The translations under genes and the position numbers were made by a program. The notes beneath the pieces were generated by a model. It did not search any database. It saw only the letters and a program-made list of their open reading frames with translations, and had not been told where the DNA came from. DNA of 64,000 nucleotides from Planctomycetota bacterium (GTDB lineage Bacteria; Planctomycetota; Planctomycetia; Pirellulales; UBA7805), in NCBI GenBank assembly GCA_003389215.1, contig QQVP01000019.1, positions 25,846-89,845 of the forward strand. Reading direction: 5' to 3'. Below are positions 37,517 to 45,226 of this stretch, piece after piece. Position 1 is the first letter of the stretch. Each line of letters opens with the position of its first letter.

Positions 37517-37966
37517 ATGTTCGACGAATCCTGTTCTGACAGCCCGGACTCACGGCACTTCGCAATTCTGACCTACGCGGGCGAAATCCGGTTCGGCCCA
37601 GCCTATTTCACACTTTCAATCGACGGCCGCTCTTTCGGCGAGCGGCTATTCGGCCATGGAGTACTATGGTCACCGGATAGTGCGATCGTCTGCGTAACCG
37701 AGTGGCACACGATCGACTACGAGGCTGGGCCAATAACGTCGCTATTGCTAATTCGTCCTGGTGACTGGACATACTATTCCTTTCCTCGTGTGACCAAGGG
37801 CTTCGCGTCACCCAATTACTTTATTGATGATTCGCTCGTATTGTGTCACACGGACCTGCATCACGGTGGTAGCGTTCATGCGAACGTCGAATTGGAAACC
37901 GACCTAGGCAAAATTGAAGACTGGCAACCGATTGAGTGGCCGGATCTGCCGACACGCGTATCGTGA
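37517..37966 (+). CDS. Hypothetical beta-rich protein (149 aa)
   Basis: A 149-residue protein, mostly beta strands, with GVLWSPDSAIVCVTEWH resembling one blade of a propeller-like sheet. Not recognised as a known family. It starts 52 bp after the previous stop and the next gene starts 6 bp after its own stop. Confidence 0.65.
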   Translation: MFDESCSDSPDSRHFAILTYAGEIRFGPAYFTLSIDGRSFGERLFGHGVLWSPDSAIVCVTEWHTIDYEAGPITSLLLIRPGDWTYYSFPRVTKGFASPNYFIDDSLVLCHTDLHHGGSVHANVELETDLGKIEDWQPIEWPDLPTRVS

Positions 37967-37972
37967 ATCCCG

Positions 37973-38197
37973 ATGCGAAATTACTTTCGTGTGGTTGACA
38001 AGTCGAACGAGCCAGGAATCGAAAATGTCGCGGCAGTCGTTCGCGCGCTGATCGAGTCGAATCCCACCATCTCCGAGCTTCGGCCACCGGAGCGACAACC
38101 GCGAGGCGGCTACTCGCTGCTTCTTGACGTTCCAGACGAAGACGTGGAGGTCGTACTGAAGCACCTGCGGGATTCTGATTTGCTGCCCTGCATCTGA
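37973..38197 (+). CDS. Small hypothetical protein (74 aa)
   Basis: A 74-residue alpha/beta protein (AAVVRALIESNPTISEL, then YSLLLDVPDEDVEVVLKHL) that starts 6 bp after the previous gene. It has the proportions of a ferredoxin-like fold but no known motif. Confidence 0.55.
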   Translation: MRNYFRVVDKSNEPGIENVAAVVRALIESNPTISELRPPERQPRGGYSLLLDVPDEDVEVVLKHLRDSDLLPCI

Positions 38198-38291
38198 ACG
38201 AGGGATGTTTGGCGGGTACAATGAATCGAACGAACCGTGGATTGAGGGCGATTGAGGGCGGCGACGGGCAGACTTCAACAAGGCGAATCAA

Positions 38292-38507
38292 ATGGCCAAG
38301 ATTGAAAAAGGCCGACTCGATGGCGTCTGGGGCATGCGAACCCGTACGGCGGAAGAACTGCGCGCTTGGGCCGAAGACCTTGAAGCCCAGATCAGAGATC
38401 CGAAGAACACCGACGACCCCAAATGGTTGCAACGCTGGGCTGACCGAATGCGCCGCTTGGCGGACAAGAAAGAAAAATCGTTAGAACACAAGGAACGACA
38501 ACGGTAG
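38292..38507 (+). CDS. Small charged helical protein (71 aa)
   Basis: A 71-residue, highly charged, probably all-helical protein (ELRAWAEDLEAQI, WADRMRRLADKKEK). It begins 94 bp after the previous gene. Overlapping frames on both strands look less protein-like. Not recognised. Confidence 0.5.
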   Translation: MAKIEKGRLDGVWGMRTRTAEELRAWAEDLEAQIRDPKNTDDPKWLQRWADRMRRLADKKEKSLEHKERQR

Positions 38508-38547
38508 TGCGAAGCCTGGATTTCGATGTGAATCGCTGAAAGTTGAC

Positions 38548-38904
38548 ATGGTTATGCGTAACGGCCTGCTCACTCTCGGTCTGATCGTCGCGATTCCCCT
38601 GCTGATACTCTGCATTCCCATAATCATTCCGTACGTTGCCATATCCCAGCGACTGCAGCGGCGCCGGCTCGCGCGGACACCCTGTCCCGAATGTGGCACA
38701 CCCTTTGGTTATGCAGAAGTTGACCGCGCCCGCGATGCGTGCCAAGAATCAACACGCAAGATTGTTGCGGATATCATGGCACGCGGCGGTCGTCCGCGCA
38801 TTGTTGCGATGTGGCACTTGCGATGCCCAGCTTGTGACGCTCAATTCACGTTTGCGCCTTCGACAAACAACCTGAATCCAATAGACACCGAAACTGTCAT
38901 CTAG
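38548..38904 (+). CDS. Membrane-anchored zinc-ribbon protein (118 aa)
   Basis: A 118-residue protein. Residues ~5-32 form a strong membrane helix (LLTLGLIVAIPLLILCIPIII). Two CxxC knuckles follow (CPECGTPFGY near residue 46 and CPACDAQF near residue 93), which together would bind one zinc on the cytoplasmic side. Not a named family that I recognise. Confidence 0.65.
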   Translation: MVMRNGLLTLGLIVAIPLLILCIPIIIPYVAISQRLQRRRLARTPCPECGTPFGYAEVDRARDACQESTRKIVADIMARGGRPRIVAMWHLRCPACDAQFTFAPSTNNLNPIDTETVI

Positions 38905-38909
38905 TAGCG

Positions 38910-39176
38910 ATGTCCGAATCCAATCCAGATCATATCGGGGCGCACAGTCATAGCAGCAATCATCGTGACGAAGTAATGCGTAGCGAGCATTGTGTGTGCT
39001 TCTACTGTCTCAAGACGTTTCCGTCGTCCGAGATTTCGGAATGGATAGACGAAATTGATGGCGTCGGCACGACGGCTCTTTGCCCGCATTGTGGCATCGA
39101 CTCGGTGATCGGGTCTGCGTCAGGTTATCCATTGGAGCCCGAGTTCATTCGGAAGATGAATCAACACTGGTTCTGA
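38910..39176 (+). CDS. Small zinc-ribbon protein of the CFYC...CPHC type
   Basis: An 88-residue protein. CFYCLKTFPSSEISEW and ALCPHCGIDSVIGS carry two CxxC pairs, and the C terminus is PEFIRKMNQHWF. This layout is widespread in bacteria as a small cytoplasmic protein of unknown role. It begins 5 bp after the previous stop and ends the run of small genes. Confidence 0.8.
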   Translation: MSESNPDHIGAHSHSSNHRDEVMRSEHCVCFYCLKTFPSSEISEWIDEIDGVGTTALCPHCGIDSVIGSASGYPLEPEFIRKMNQHWF

Positions 39177-39382
39177 CGGCGTCCTCCTGCACGCGCAGAT
39201 GGGCGTAACCTGAGCAGGAACCTACCCCGGTTACGGCGCGTCCGCGACCGCCGCCGTACGGGGCGCCGGGCCGCAAACCGAGAGAACCAGGAACGTGAAC
39301 CTCTTTTGGGATGTCTGGCTCTTTCCTACATGAGGTACACTGAAAGTTCAACCTAAACAACGTACGGAAACGGTGTTTCTTT

Positions 39383-40525
39383 ATGCCTTTGGTCAGCCCG
39401 CAGTTCATCGTTCTCGACACGGCAACGCTCGTAAAGGCGTCACGGGACTATTGGAGCCCCAACGAGTCGCTTAGGGAAAAGGCGCGAACTTTTATCGCGC
39501 GGCTGCGGGACAGTGGCGTTTACATCACATTTACGCTTACACACGTGCTTGAGCTTCTGCGACACCAAGACGATTCCGTCGTGCGCGACCGGCTTAAATT
39601 TTTGCAAAGACTTCCTTTTATCGCATGGTTGCGGCCTTACGATCGTAATTGGTTTCCCGGCGGCATCTCCACTCTCTTACGACGTGAACTCCATGCAGTG
39701 GTGCATGATGCAAAGCGAGATTGGCGCGCGATCATCGACCATGTGCGCATTGATCTCTTGGAAACCGGTGTTGGCGCTGAGATGTTCGTGGATGACGACC
39801 ACCTATGGTCTACACTGCGGACGGAGGCTCAACGCGATCAGCAAAACGATCGGTACGTGGCGTCAATCACCCGTACGGATCTCGGCAATATCGACAGTCT
39901 CACGCTCGCGGAAGCGAGAAAGATGCCAAAGCGAACGAAGGCAGAGCGGCATGAATTCATGCAACGGTTTGCCGCAATCATTCACATGCAATTGGAACAG
40001 CATGGCGATCGCCGCCTTGAAGACCCCCAGGGAGCAGCGTTCGACTTCGCGAATCGTACGGTAAAGCACGTTGATGAGTTGGAGGCCGCGGGCGGCGACC
40101 TTTATGAGCAGTTGCTCAAATATCGTGGCATACCTCAAGAGTTCGTGACCGATGATATGACCTTTGGAGACATCCGCAATCTCATCGAGTACAAAGGGCA
40201 TCTGGCGATCCTCAGCGAAAGCCTGGACCCTCCAGCCACTGTCACCGTACGGGACGTTCCACCCGAAACATTGCCCTCCTATGTCGTTGAGCGTAGGTTA
40301 GCCGGAATTCAACGTAAAGCAACACGTGTATCAGGCAGTGATCTTGGCGACGGCTATATTGCGCCGCTAACGCTGTATGCTGACGGTGTCGAAGTCGACA
40401 AGCGAACATATGAATATCTCACGCAAATGAAGCGCGATTGCCCGGCGATTGCTGGCGTGCTGGGACACTTCTTTCGTTCGGCGGACTATGCGGAGATTCC
40501 AGATCGCCTCGGACGCGTGGCGTGA
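39383..40525 (+). CDS. PIN-like domain protein (predicted ribonuclease)
   Basis: A 380-residue protein. The N terminus (IVLDTATLVKASRD) places an Asp where PIN nucleases have their first metal ligand. THVLELLRHQDD supplies an acidic second position, and near residue 330 a cluster GSDLGDGYIAPLTLYADGVEVDKR gives further Asp residues. A helical middle region extends the usual ~130-residue PIN fold, as in PIN-like proteins with insertions. Predicted activity is RNA cleavage with divalent metal. No antitoxin-like gene lies immediately upstream. The 3' end overlaps the convergent PEP-CTERM gene by 40 bp. Confidence 0.6.
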   Translation: MPLVSPQFIVLDTATLVKASRDYWSPNESLREKARTFIARLRDSGVYITFTLTHVLELLRHQDDSVVRDRLKFLQRLPFIAWLRPYDRNWFPGGISTLLRRELHAVVHDAKRDWRAIIDHVRIDLLETGVGAEMFVDDDHLWSTLRTEAQRDQQNDRYVASITRTDLGNIDSLTLAEARKMPKRTKAERHEFMQRFAAIIHMQLEQHGDRRLEDPQGAAFDFANRTVKHVDELEAAGGDLYEQLLKYRGIPQEFVTDDMTFGDIRNLIEYKGHLAILSESLDPPATVTVRDVPPETLPSYVVERRLAGIQRKATRVSGSDLGDGYIAPLTLYADGVEVDKRTYEYLTQMKRDCPAIAGVLGHFFRSADYAEIPDRLGRVA

Positions 40526-41565
40526 GTTCGCGTAAAAGAGAGCGACTTGGGTAGCCCGCAAACCGCTCTAGAGCGCGCGTAAATGAGGGCGACCCAAGCG
40601 GCTACAGATGGCCGCGCGGGTTTTGGCAAGCGGCGGCTGAATGACCGCGACCGCGCGATTCCCAGCGTGCAGATTCCCACGAGGCATAGAGCCAACGTGC
40701 TCGGCTCCGGCACCGCGGCAACGGAGTAAGTTAAGTCGTCGATGAATAGGTCGTAAGTTTCGGTAGCGTTGTCGGGAGCCGCCGAGAATCCGAGTAGACC
40801 GAACGCGTCAAAAGTAGCTCCGATGAACCGATGGCTCGTGAGCAAGTTAATGGAATGATTCTGCAAAGGTGAACCAAGGGAGTCGAAAATGTCGAGCGAG
40901 GCGACACCAGCCACGCCGGCCGTGGGATCGTAATCGAGTGCCCAGGAATACTGGCCGTCGCTGAAGTTTGTTTGGTTTGCAGTCGTCAGCTCGGTACCAT
41001 CACCCAATCGCAGGCGAAGCCGGACCCGATAATCCGAGCTTGAAGGTGCAGGTTCTCCCAGCACGATACCCATGATGTTGGAACCGATTGCGCCAGCCGT
41101 GTTAAGGAAGCCGACCTGCTGTGACGTTGACGCGTTCACTCGATTACCGATGAAGAATGAGCCGGATGACTGGATCGGATCGTCCAGGTCGAGCGAGCCT
41201 CCTAAAGTCGTGTCGGCGTAGAAATGACGAGTTGTCAACCGGGCAAATGTACCGCCAGCCTCTCCTGCACCGAGTCCACCTGCGTGCTGCGTCGCCGCGG
41301 AGTATCCGTAACTATTGCCGCCGCTCGTGTTCAGTGAGCCCGTCCAGCCGCGAGGTGCCGGTTCGCTGTCGAACGCTTCAGCCTGGATTGGCAGTGCGTC
41401 AGCAATGGCAGGACACACGATCATGCAAACCGCAACGGCCGCTGGTGTGATCCATCCGGCGCGCTTCAACCATTCGCCAGCGCGGGCACTAGTCAGGCGT
41501 ATTTGAGATTTGCGCTCTTGTACGTGACGATCGTTGGTTGCGGTGAATTGGTAAATTGCAAACAT
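40486..41565 (-). CDS. PEP-CTERM sorting-domain exported protein
   Basis: A 359-residue protein. An N-terminal hydrophobic signal (ITPAAVAVCMIVCPAIADA) precedes a beta-sandwich-like body with many Gly, Ser and Asn. VPEPSTLALCLVGICTLGIARSR near residue 286 is a PEP-CTERM sorting signal, normally processed by an exosortase. It should lie within ~5 residues of the C terminus, but here ~50 extra residues follow, so the original stop may have been lost. The start ATG has AGGGGAG upstream. It is probably an extracellular surface protein; the ligand is unknown. Confidence 0.82.
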   Translation of the reverse strand: MFAIYQFTATNDRHVQERKSQIRLTSARAGEWLKRAGWITPAAVAVCMIVCPAIADALPIQAEAFDSEPAPRGWTGSLNTSGGNSYGYSAATQHAGGLGAGEAGGTFARLTTRHFYADTTLGGSLDLDDPIQSSGSFFIGNRVNASTSQQVGFLNTAGAIGSNIMGIVLGEPAPSSSDYRVRLRLRLGDGTELTTANQTNFSDGQYSWALDYDPTAGVAGVASLDIFDSLGSPLQNHSINLLTSHRFIGATFDAFGLLGFSAAPDNATETYDLFIDDLTYSVAAVPEPSTLALCLVGICTLGIARSRSFSRRLPKPARPSVAAWVALIYARSRAVCGLPKSLSFTRTHATRPRRSGISA

Positions 41566-42001
41566 AGAAATTCTCCCCTTCAGGTGGACAGCCTGTCAGT
41601 GGTGTTTGGTGTCAACGGTTGCGGGGTCGTTTGTTGAAGTCGGAGGCGCAAAAAAAGAGAGCGCCGAACCGAGGCCGCTCCAGCAACCCCCGCGAAGGGG
41701 CACCACAGAACAGCACAAGGCCGACGCTCCCTTTTGGGGAGCGCGGTCCAAGCACTGCTTCTGTGGTTTCAAGAGCCTAGCGGCTCAGGTTCGCGGTTTT
41801 TGCTGGAAGCAGAAACTTGACGCAAACGCGTCAATTCAAATTGTTCGATTGATATTACTCGCTCAAATACTCGCCCTCATCGGGACCATATCGACGTTTA
41901 CTGTACAAAATCGAACTCAATCGTGATTGTAGTTTTCAGTGCTCCGGCAAGCAAGAAACTTTCAGCGGATGACCAACGAAACTGACGAATCCTCAAGATT
42001 C
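41566..42001 (-). promoter_or_regulatory. Structured leader region upstream of the PEP-CTERM gene
   Basis: No gene is seen here. Read on the minus strand, three hairpins stand in a row: CGCTCCC/GGGAGCG (41725-41743), a CCCC/GGGG pair (41687-41700) and GAGCG/CGCTC (41659-41680). The last is followed by a run of T on the minus strand (41650-41656), an intrinsic terminator shape about 85 bp before the coding start. A leader RNA that controls readthrough is plausible. The right part (41780-42001) is AT-rich with no clear element. Confidence 0.45.
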
Positions 42002-42295
42002 TTAGCCTGTACGATCCACAAGCGTAGTCAGATAAGCGGCGATCTTTTCCACAGCCTCATCAACCGTGTTGGCGACTTCTGCCTCCGCACTGGAGTTCAT
42101 GTCATCATGCTCGACTATGAACGGACACGTGCCGTTCGACGATTCAATTTGGATGTCTTTCTCGATGTTTGGCAATGAAAACCACCAGATGCCGTCGTCA
42201 TCGACTCCGGGATGTCTCACCGTGTGCTTTCGAACTAAGACGTTTGGCAATCGCGACTCAACTTGCTCGATAATTCGGTCGATATCACGAGTCAC
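42002..42295 (-). CDS. Small hypothetical protein (97 aa)
   Basis: A 97-residue acidic protein. I chose the GTG at 42293-42295 because GGGGA lies 9 nt upstream; a TTG overlapping the previous stop at 42299-42301 and a much longer frame to 42388 are alternatives. It is alpha/beta (IDRIIEQVESRLPNVLVRKH, then WWFSLPNIEKDIQIES). It directly follows the 794-residue gene and is likely cotranscribed with it. Not recognised. Confidence 0.6.
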   Translation of the reverse strand: MTRDIDRIIEQVESRLPNVLVRKHTVRHPGVDDDGIWWFSLPNIEKDIQIESSNGTCPFIVEHDDMNSSAEAEVANTVDEAVEKIAAYLTTLVDRTG

Positions 42296-42297
42296 GT

Positions 42298-44682
42298 TCA
42301 AATATCCCCATTGAAATGCTGGCTTCCTAGGTCGGGTCCCAGAAGCCATTGACGACCCTTGGCCCATCCAAGAAACCGGCAACCACACTCCTGATCGTCG
42401 ATGGACTTGCCCTCCGCGGCAAGGCGAAGTCCATCAAGCGCTGGTCGAAATCTAGATTGAAAATCAGGTTGCTGAAGTCGCAACTCTTCGTCCGCCCAAA
42501 CCAGAAACTCTTGTATTTGGTCGTCTGGCAGTAGCGCCAAATAGAAGATCATTTGCCGCCAGGCGTAGGCTGTGTTCTTTAACATAATCAGCAGACCATG
42601 CCACGTAGGCGAGTTAGCCTGCTGTCGATCGCAAATCCACCTGAAACAGTGCTGAGCAAGTAAAGGCAAGTGACTGTCGAGATCTCTTCTGAGGTCGAGA
42701 GCAGCGAACAGCACGGCAAGGTTCTGTGTCGTCAGGATCTGCTGCTGTTCAATGATCATCCCGTGCGTGACGACATCCCATCCACCGTACCTGACACCTG
42801 CCCGTGACGAGCAGAGTTCGGCAAATCTGTTGCTGATCGGTCGTCGGAACCAGGAACTCTGGCGCTCGGGAGGCTCGGCAATCTTGTGGATAGTCGCATA
42901 CTCGATCCCGTAGTACGCTTCGTAGAGACCGCCCTCAAGCAAACTTGCTGCACGCTTAGCAGCCCGTACGTATTTGGCCGAAAACTGTCCCTGGAAGATG
43001 TCAGCCGCGATTTCGTCAACAAGCGGCAGATCTAACTCCGAGTCTTTTGCGAGGGCGCGCAGTTCCTGAAGGAGCTTATTGGGTATGATTGCGTGCGGAA
43101 ACGACGTCAGCGTCAAAGTCACGATCTCGCGCAGCGTCTCTCTCGCCAACGCTTGGGCCGAGAGATCTTCACGTCGAAATCCGTCAATTGCGGCAACCCA
43201 GGGCAGTTCCTCGATCTTAACCTGACTTTCGAGATTCATGAGCAATAACGACCGTCGACGGCGGAAAGCCCGATAGATCGACGCGTATAGCTGCCGCAAA
43301 ATCGGATCAGTAATCCCGGCTGCACGAAGTTCCGATGTGATCTGTGGCAAGACTCGCGCTAGCGTATCACCGGATGTGATAACTCCCCTCTCGATCAATT
43401 CATCAACTGTTTCGATTAAGCAGCGCTGGGCCTTGTGCTGAATGGATGGTGGAATAGTTGCCGTCGTTTCAACACCAAATCGCTCGGATTCTTCAATCGT
43501 TATCGGCCGCACAATCGAATCCAACTCGTCTAGTCCAACGTCGAGGGGATGCTGCTCCAGACGCGAAACAATGACCCTCGATACTTCGTAGTGTGTAGCC
43601 CCGCGGATTTGCTCCGATTGCCTCGCGCGGATTCCTTTGCATCGGTCTGATTCTGGCACGCCACGACGATAGACACTGCGGGCCAGAAGCAGGCGAATAC
43701 GATTTACGTCAACGTCACTGAGGCTCCGCGCATCATCGATGCAACGTGCGAGGTACAGCCTCAGCTGACGAAAGTTCTCCTTCTTTCGGTCGGGTTTTCC
43801 GCATAGCGTGTGTACTTTACGTTTTGTGGCGTATTCATCGAGAGTACTCTGCGCGCGTACCGCCCACTCATTGGGATAGTGGCTACATGGCCGACCGCCC
43901 TTCACCTCTGATTCGGCGTCGCCGTTTGACACAATAACAGGTGGTTCACCTTCAACTGTTTCGAGAAATAGGTTGACCGTCTTGTCGTACAGAGGGGCCC
44001 ATACCTCGATTGCCTCTTTTTGTGCAAGGATCTGACGATTCGGAGAAATACTATTGAGGTCATCAATCGTTGTCGACACATTCTGCAGAAAGACGCGCGA
44101 ACTGAACCGACGAGGTTCAGCAGCGGGAATTGGATAGAAACGCAGTCTTCCAAAGAATGCGCCAATCTGTTCGAGCAATCCGCGAGCGATTTCCGCATGC
44201 CCGTTGTTCACAAGCCAGGCAGCAACAAGCAAGGCACCCTCTTCTGGGACTTGAATGTCGTATCGTCCGGACGCAAGTTGATCGCGTAAACGAGACATTC
44301 CGTCTTCGGTTACGAAATAGGCATTTAACGTCTGACGCTCGCTGCCACGTGCGGAAATCGACAATTCGGCAAGCAGACTGCGCTCATGATCAAGGATATC
44401 GCCGCCGGCAAGCAGTTCGCCTGTCGCAAATCCACCCGTAACGACCTCCAGAGTTGCCCACTCCGGAACATCGGCGACAGGTGTTCGCGAACCGGCAGCA
44501 ATGTCCCCGTTTACGACTCCCTCAAAGACCTGGAGCCATTTTGACACCTTCTGCCTTGCCCGCTCGCGAGTCTCATGATCAGGATGCTCGGCGGAGGTCA
44601 TTAGCGCCTTGGCAATTCGCCCAAGGGCATAACCCGGGTTGACCCGAAAGGCCTCCGCTTCGATGTCCCTGTCCTCGTCCAC
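42298..44682 (-). CDS. Large hypothetical protein cotranscribed with two tRNA-like genes
   Basis: A 794-residue, mostly helical soluble protein. I cannot name a family. Conserved-looking parts are WEVLARxxY-type helices near residue 330, RRRSLLLMNLESQVKIEELPW near residue 490 and TTQNLAVLFAALDLRRDL near the C terminus. No Walker, nuclease or transferase motif is visible. The ATG is only 24 bp downstream of the end of tRNA 1 on the same strand, so tRNAs and protein probably share a transcript. It is divergent from the RNA repair operon, and an involvement with the tRNAs or their repair is inference from that. Confidence 0.75.
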   Translation of the reverse strand: MDEDRDIEAEAFRVNPGYALGRIAKALMTSAEHPDHETRERARQKVSKWLQVFEGVVNGDIAAGSRTPVADVPEWATLEVVTGGFATGELLAGGDILDHERSLLAELSISARGSERQTLNAYFVTEDGMSRLRDQLASGRYDIQVPEEGALLVAAWLVNNGHAEIARGLLEQIGAFFGRLRFYPIPAAEPRRFSSRVFLQNVSTTIDDLNSISPNRQILAQKEAIEVWAPLYDKTVNLFLETVEGEPPVIVSNGDAESEVKGGRPCSHYPNEWAVRAQSTLDEYATKRKVHTLCGKPDRKKENFRQLRLYLARCIDDARSLSDVDVNRIRLLLARSVYRRGVPESDRCKGIRARQSEQIRGATHYEVSRVIVSRLEQHPLDVGLDELDSIVRPITIEESERFGVETTATIPPSIQHKAQRCLIETVDELIERGVITSGDTLARVLPQITSELRAAGITDPILRQLYASIYRAFRRRRSLLLMNLESQVKIEELPWVAAIDGFRREDLSAQALARETLREIVTLTLTSFPHAIIPNKLLQELRALAKDSELDLPLVDEIAADIFQGQFSAKYVRAAKRAASLLEGGLYEAYYGIEYATIHKIAEPPERQSSWFRRPISNRFAELCSSRAGVRYGGWDVVTHGMIIEQQQILTTQNLAVLFAALDLRRDLDSHLPLLAQHCFRWICDRQQANSPTWHGLLIMLKNTAYAWRQMIFYLALLPDDQIQEFLVWADEELRLQQPDFQSRFRPALDGLRLAAEGKSIDDQECGCRFLGWAKGRQWLLGPDLGSQHFNGDI

Positions 44683-44706
44683 GGTTTCACCCTCTCAAAA
44701 CCAAAG

Positions 44707-44778
44707 GTCCGGGGGCTGGATTTGAACCAGCACCCTCTCGGTCCGAAGCCGAGTGCTCTGCCGTTGAGCTACCCCGGA
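44707..44778 (-). tRNA. Island-encoded tRNA, anticodon TCG (Arg by anticodon)
   Basis: A complete cloverleaf on the minus strand: acceptor TCCGGGG/CCCCGGA, D arm GCTC/GAGC, anticodon stem CTCGG/CCGAG around the 7-nt loop CTTCGGA, five-base variable loop AGGGT and T arm GCTGG/CCAGC. The anticodon TCG reads Arg CGA codons. The first pair is U1-A72 and the discriminator base is C, both unusual for Arg, so the amino acid may not follow the anticodon. It sits 52 bp from a near-identical second copy and 24 bp before the 794-residue gene. Confidence 0.85.
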
Positions 44779-44829
44779 GCAATAGACGCTGTTTAAAGAC
44801 CTAATCGAAAGTTTTGCAACAAGAGACAA

Positions 44830-44900
44830 GTCCGGAGGCTGGACTCGAACCAGCACCCTCTCGGTGACAGCCGAGTGTTCTACCGTTGAACTACCCCGGA
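44830..44900 (-). tRNA. Island-encoded tRNA-like gene with a 6-nt anticodon loop (GTC, Asp-like)
   Basis: The same body as its neighbour: acceptor TCCGGGG/CTCCGGA, D arm GTTC/GAAC, anticodon stem CTCGG/CCGAG, variable loop AGGGT and T arm GCTGG/CCAGC. The anticodon loop is CTGTCA, one base short of the normal seven, and contains GTC. Opening the closing pair would give an 8-nt loop instead. It may be a pseudogene, a frameshifting tRNA or a decoy. All other stems are intact, which argues against simple decay. Confidence 0.75.
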
Positions 44901-45226
44901 ACAAACGAGTGTTACTTACAAACCCGGTCACAGTGCTTAACGGTCGGTTCGCACTGCTACGACACCATCAGTCCCGACCGCTATGAGCACTTACCAGCTC
45001 ACGAGCCGATTGTATTCTAATGGCCTCGTCAGCAGATTAAAGACTCGATTCGATTGGAACACCACGCCAATTGCGAACCTTGACGGCCGGCGGCGTGTCG
45101 CTCTCCTGAGAAAATGCGTTCTTTGAAGCGCCCAAGCGGGCGATTTAAGGGCCTGCGTCCTTCGGGCGCCGGCTCTTGTTTGATAAATTGTACGTTCGAG
45201 ATTCGCTCACCAGTACGGGGCAGTTG
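44901..45226. promoter_or_regulatory. Divergent region between tRNA genes and the RNA repair operon
   Basis: These ~325 bp must hold promoters for the leftward tRNA unit and the rightward hen1 operon. A short GC-rich inverted element is visible at 45128-45170 (GCGCCC...GGGCG and CCTTCGGGCGCC). I see no further tRNA and no classic operator. An open frame runs from 45176 into hen1, but it begins with TTG and precedes the family's normal start. Confidence 0.4.

Noticed and set aside
38209..38484. A 91-residue rightward frame overlapping the 71-residue gene
   Set aside because: The 71-residue frame gives a cleaner charged helical protein; both cannot be real over most of their length.
35881..39176. 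Integron attC-like sites between the small genes
   Set aside because: No pair of core sites or shared inverted repeat could be found by eye; an array of this kind can exist without them.
44695..44931. A 78-residue open frame on the minus strand
   Set aside because: It lies over the two tRNA genes and its repeated sequence is the tRNA body read as codons.
45176..45226. A longer start for hen1 at a TTG
   Set aside because: Family members begin with the MLLTI segment, which here starts at the ATG at 45227 after a GGGGCAG site.
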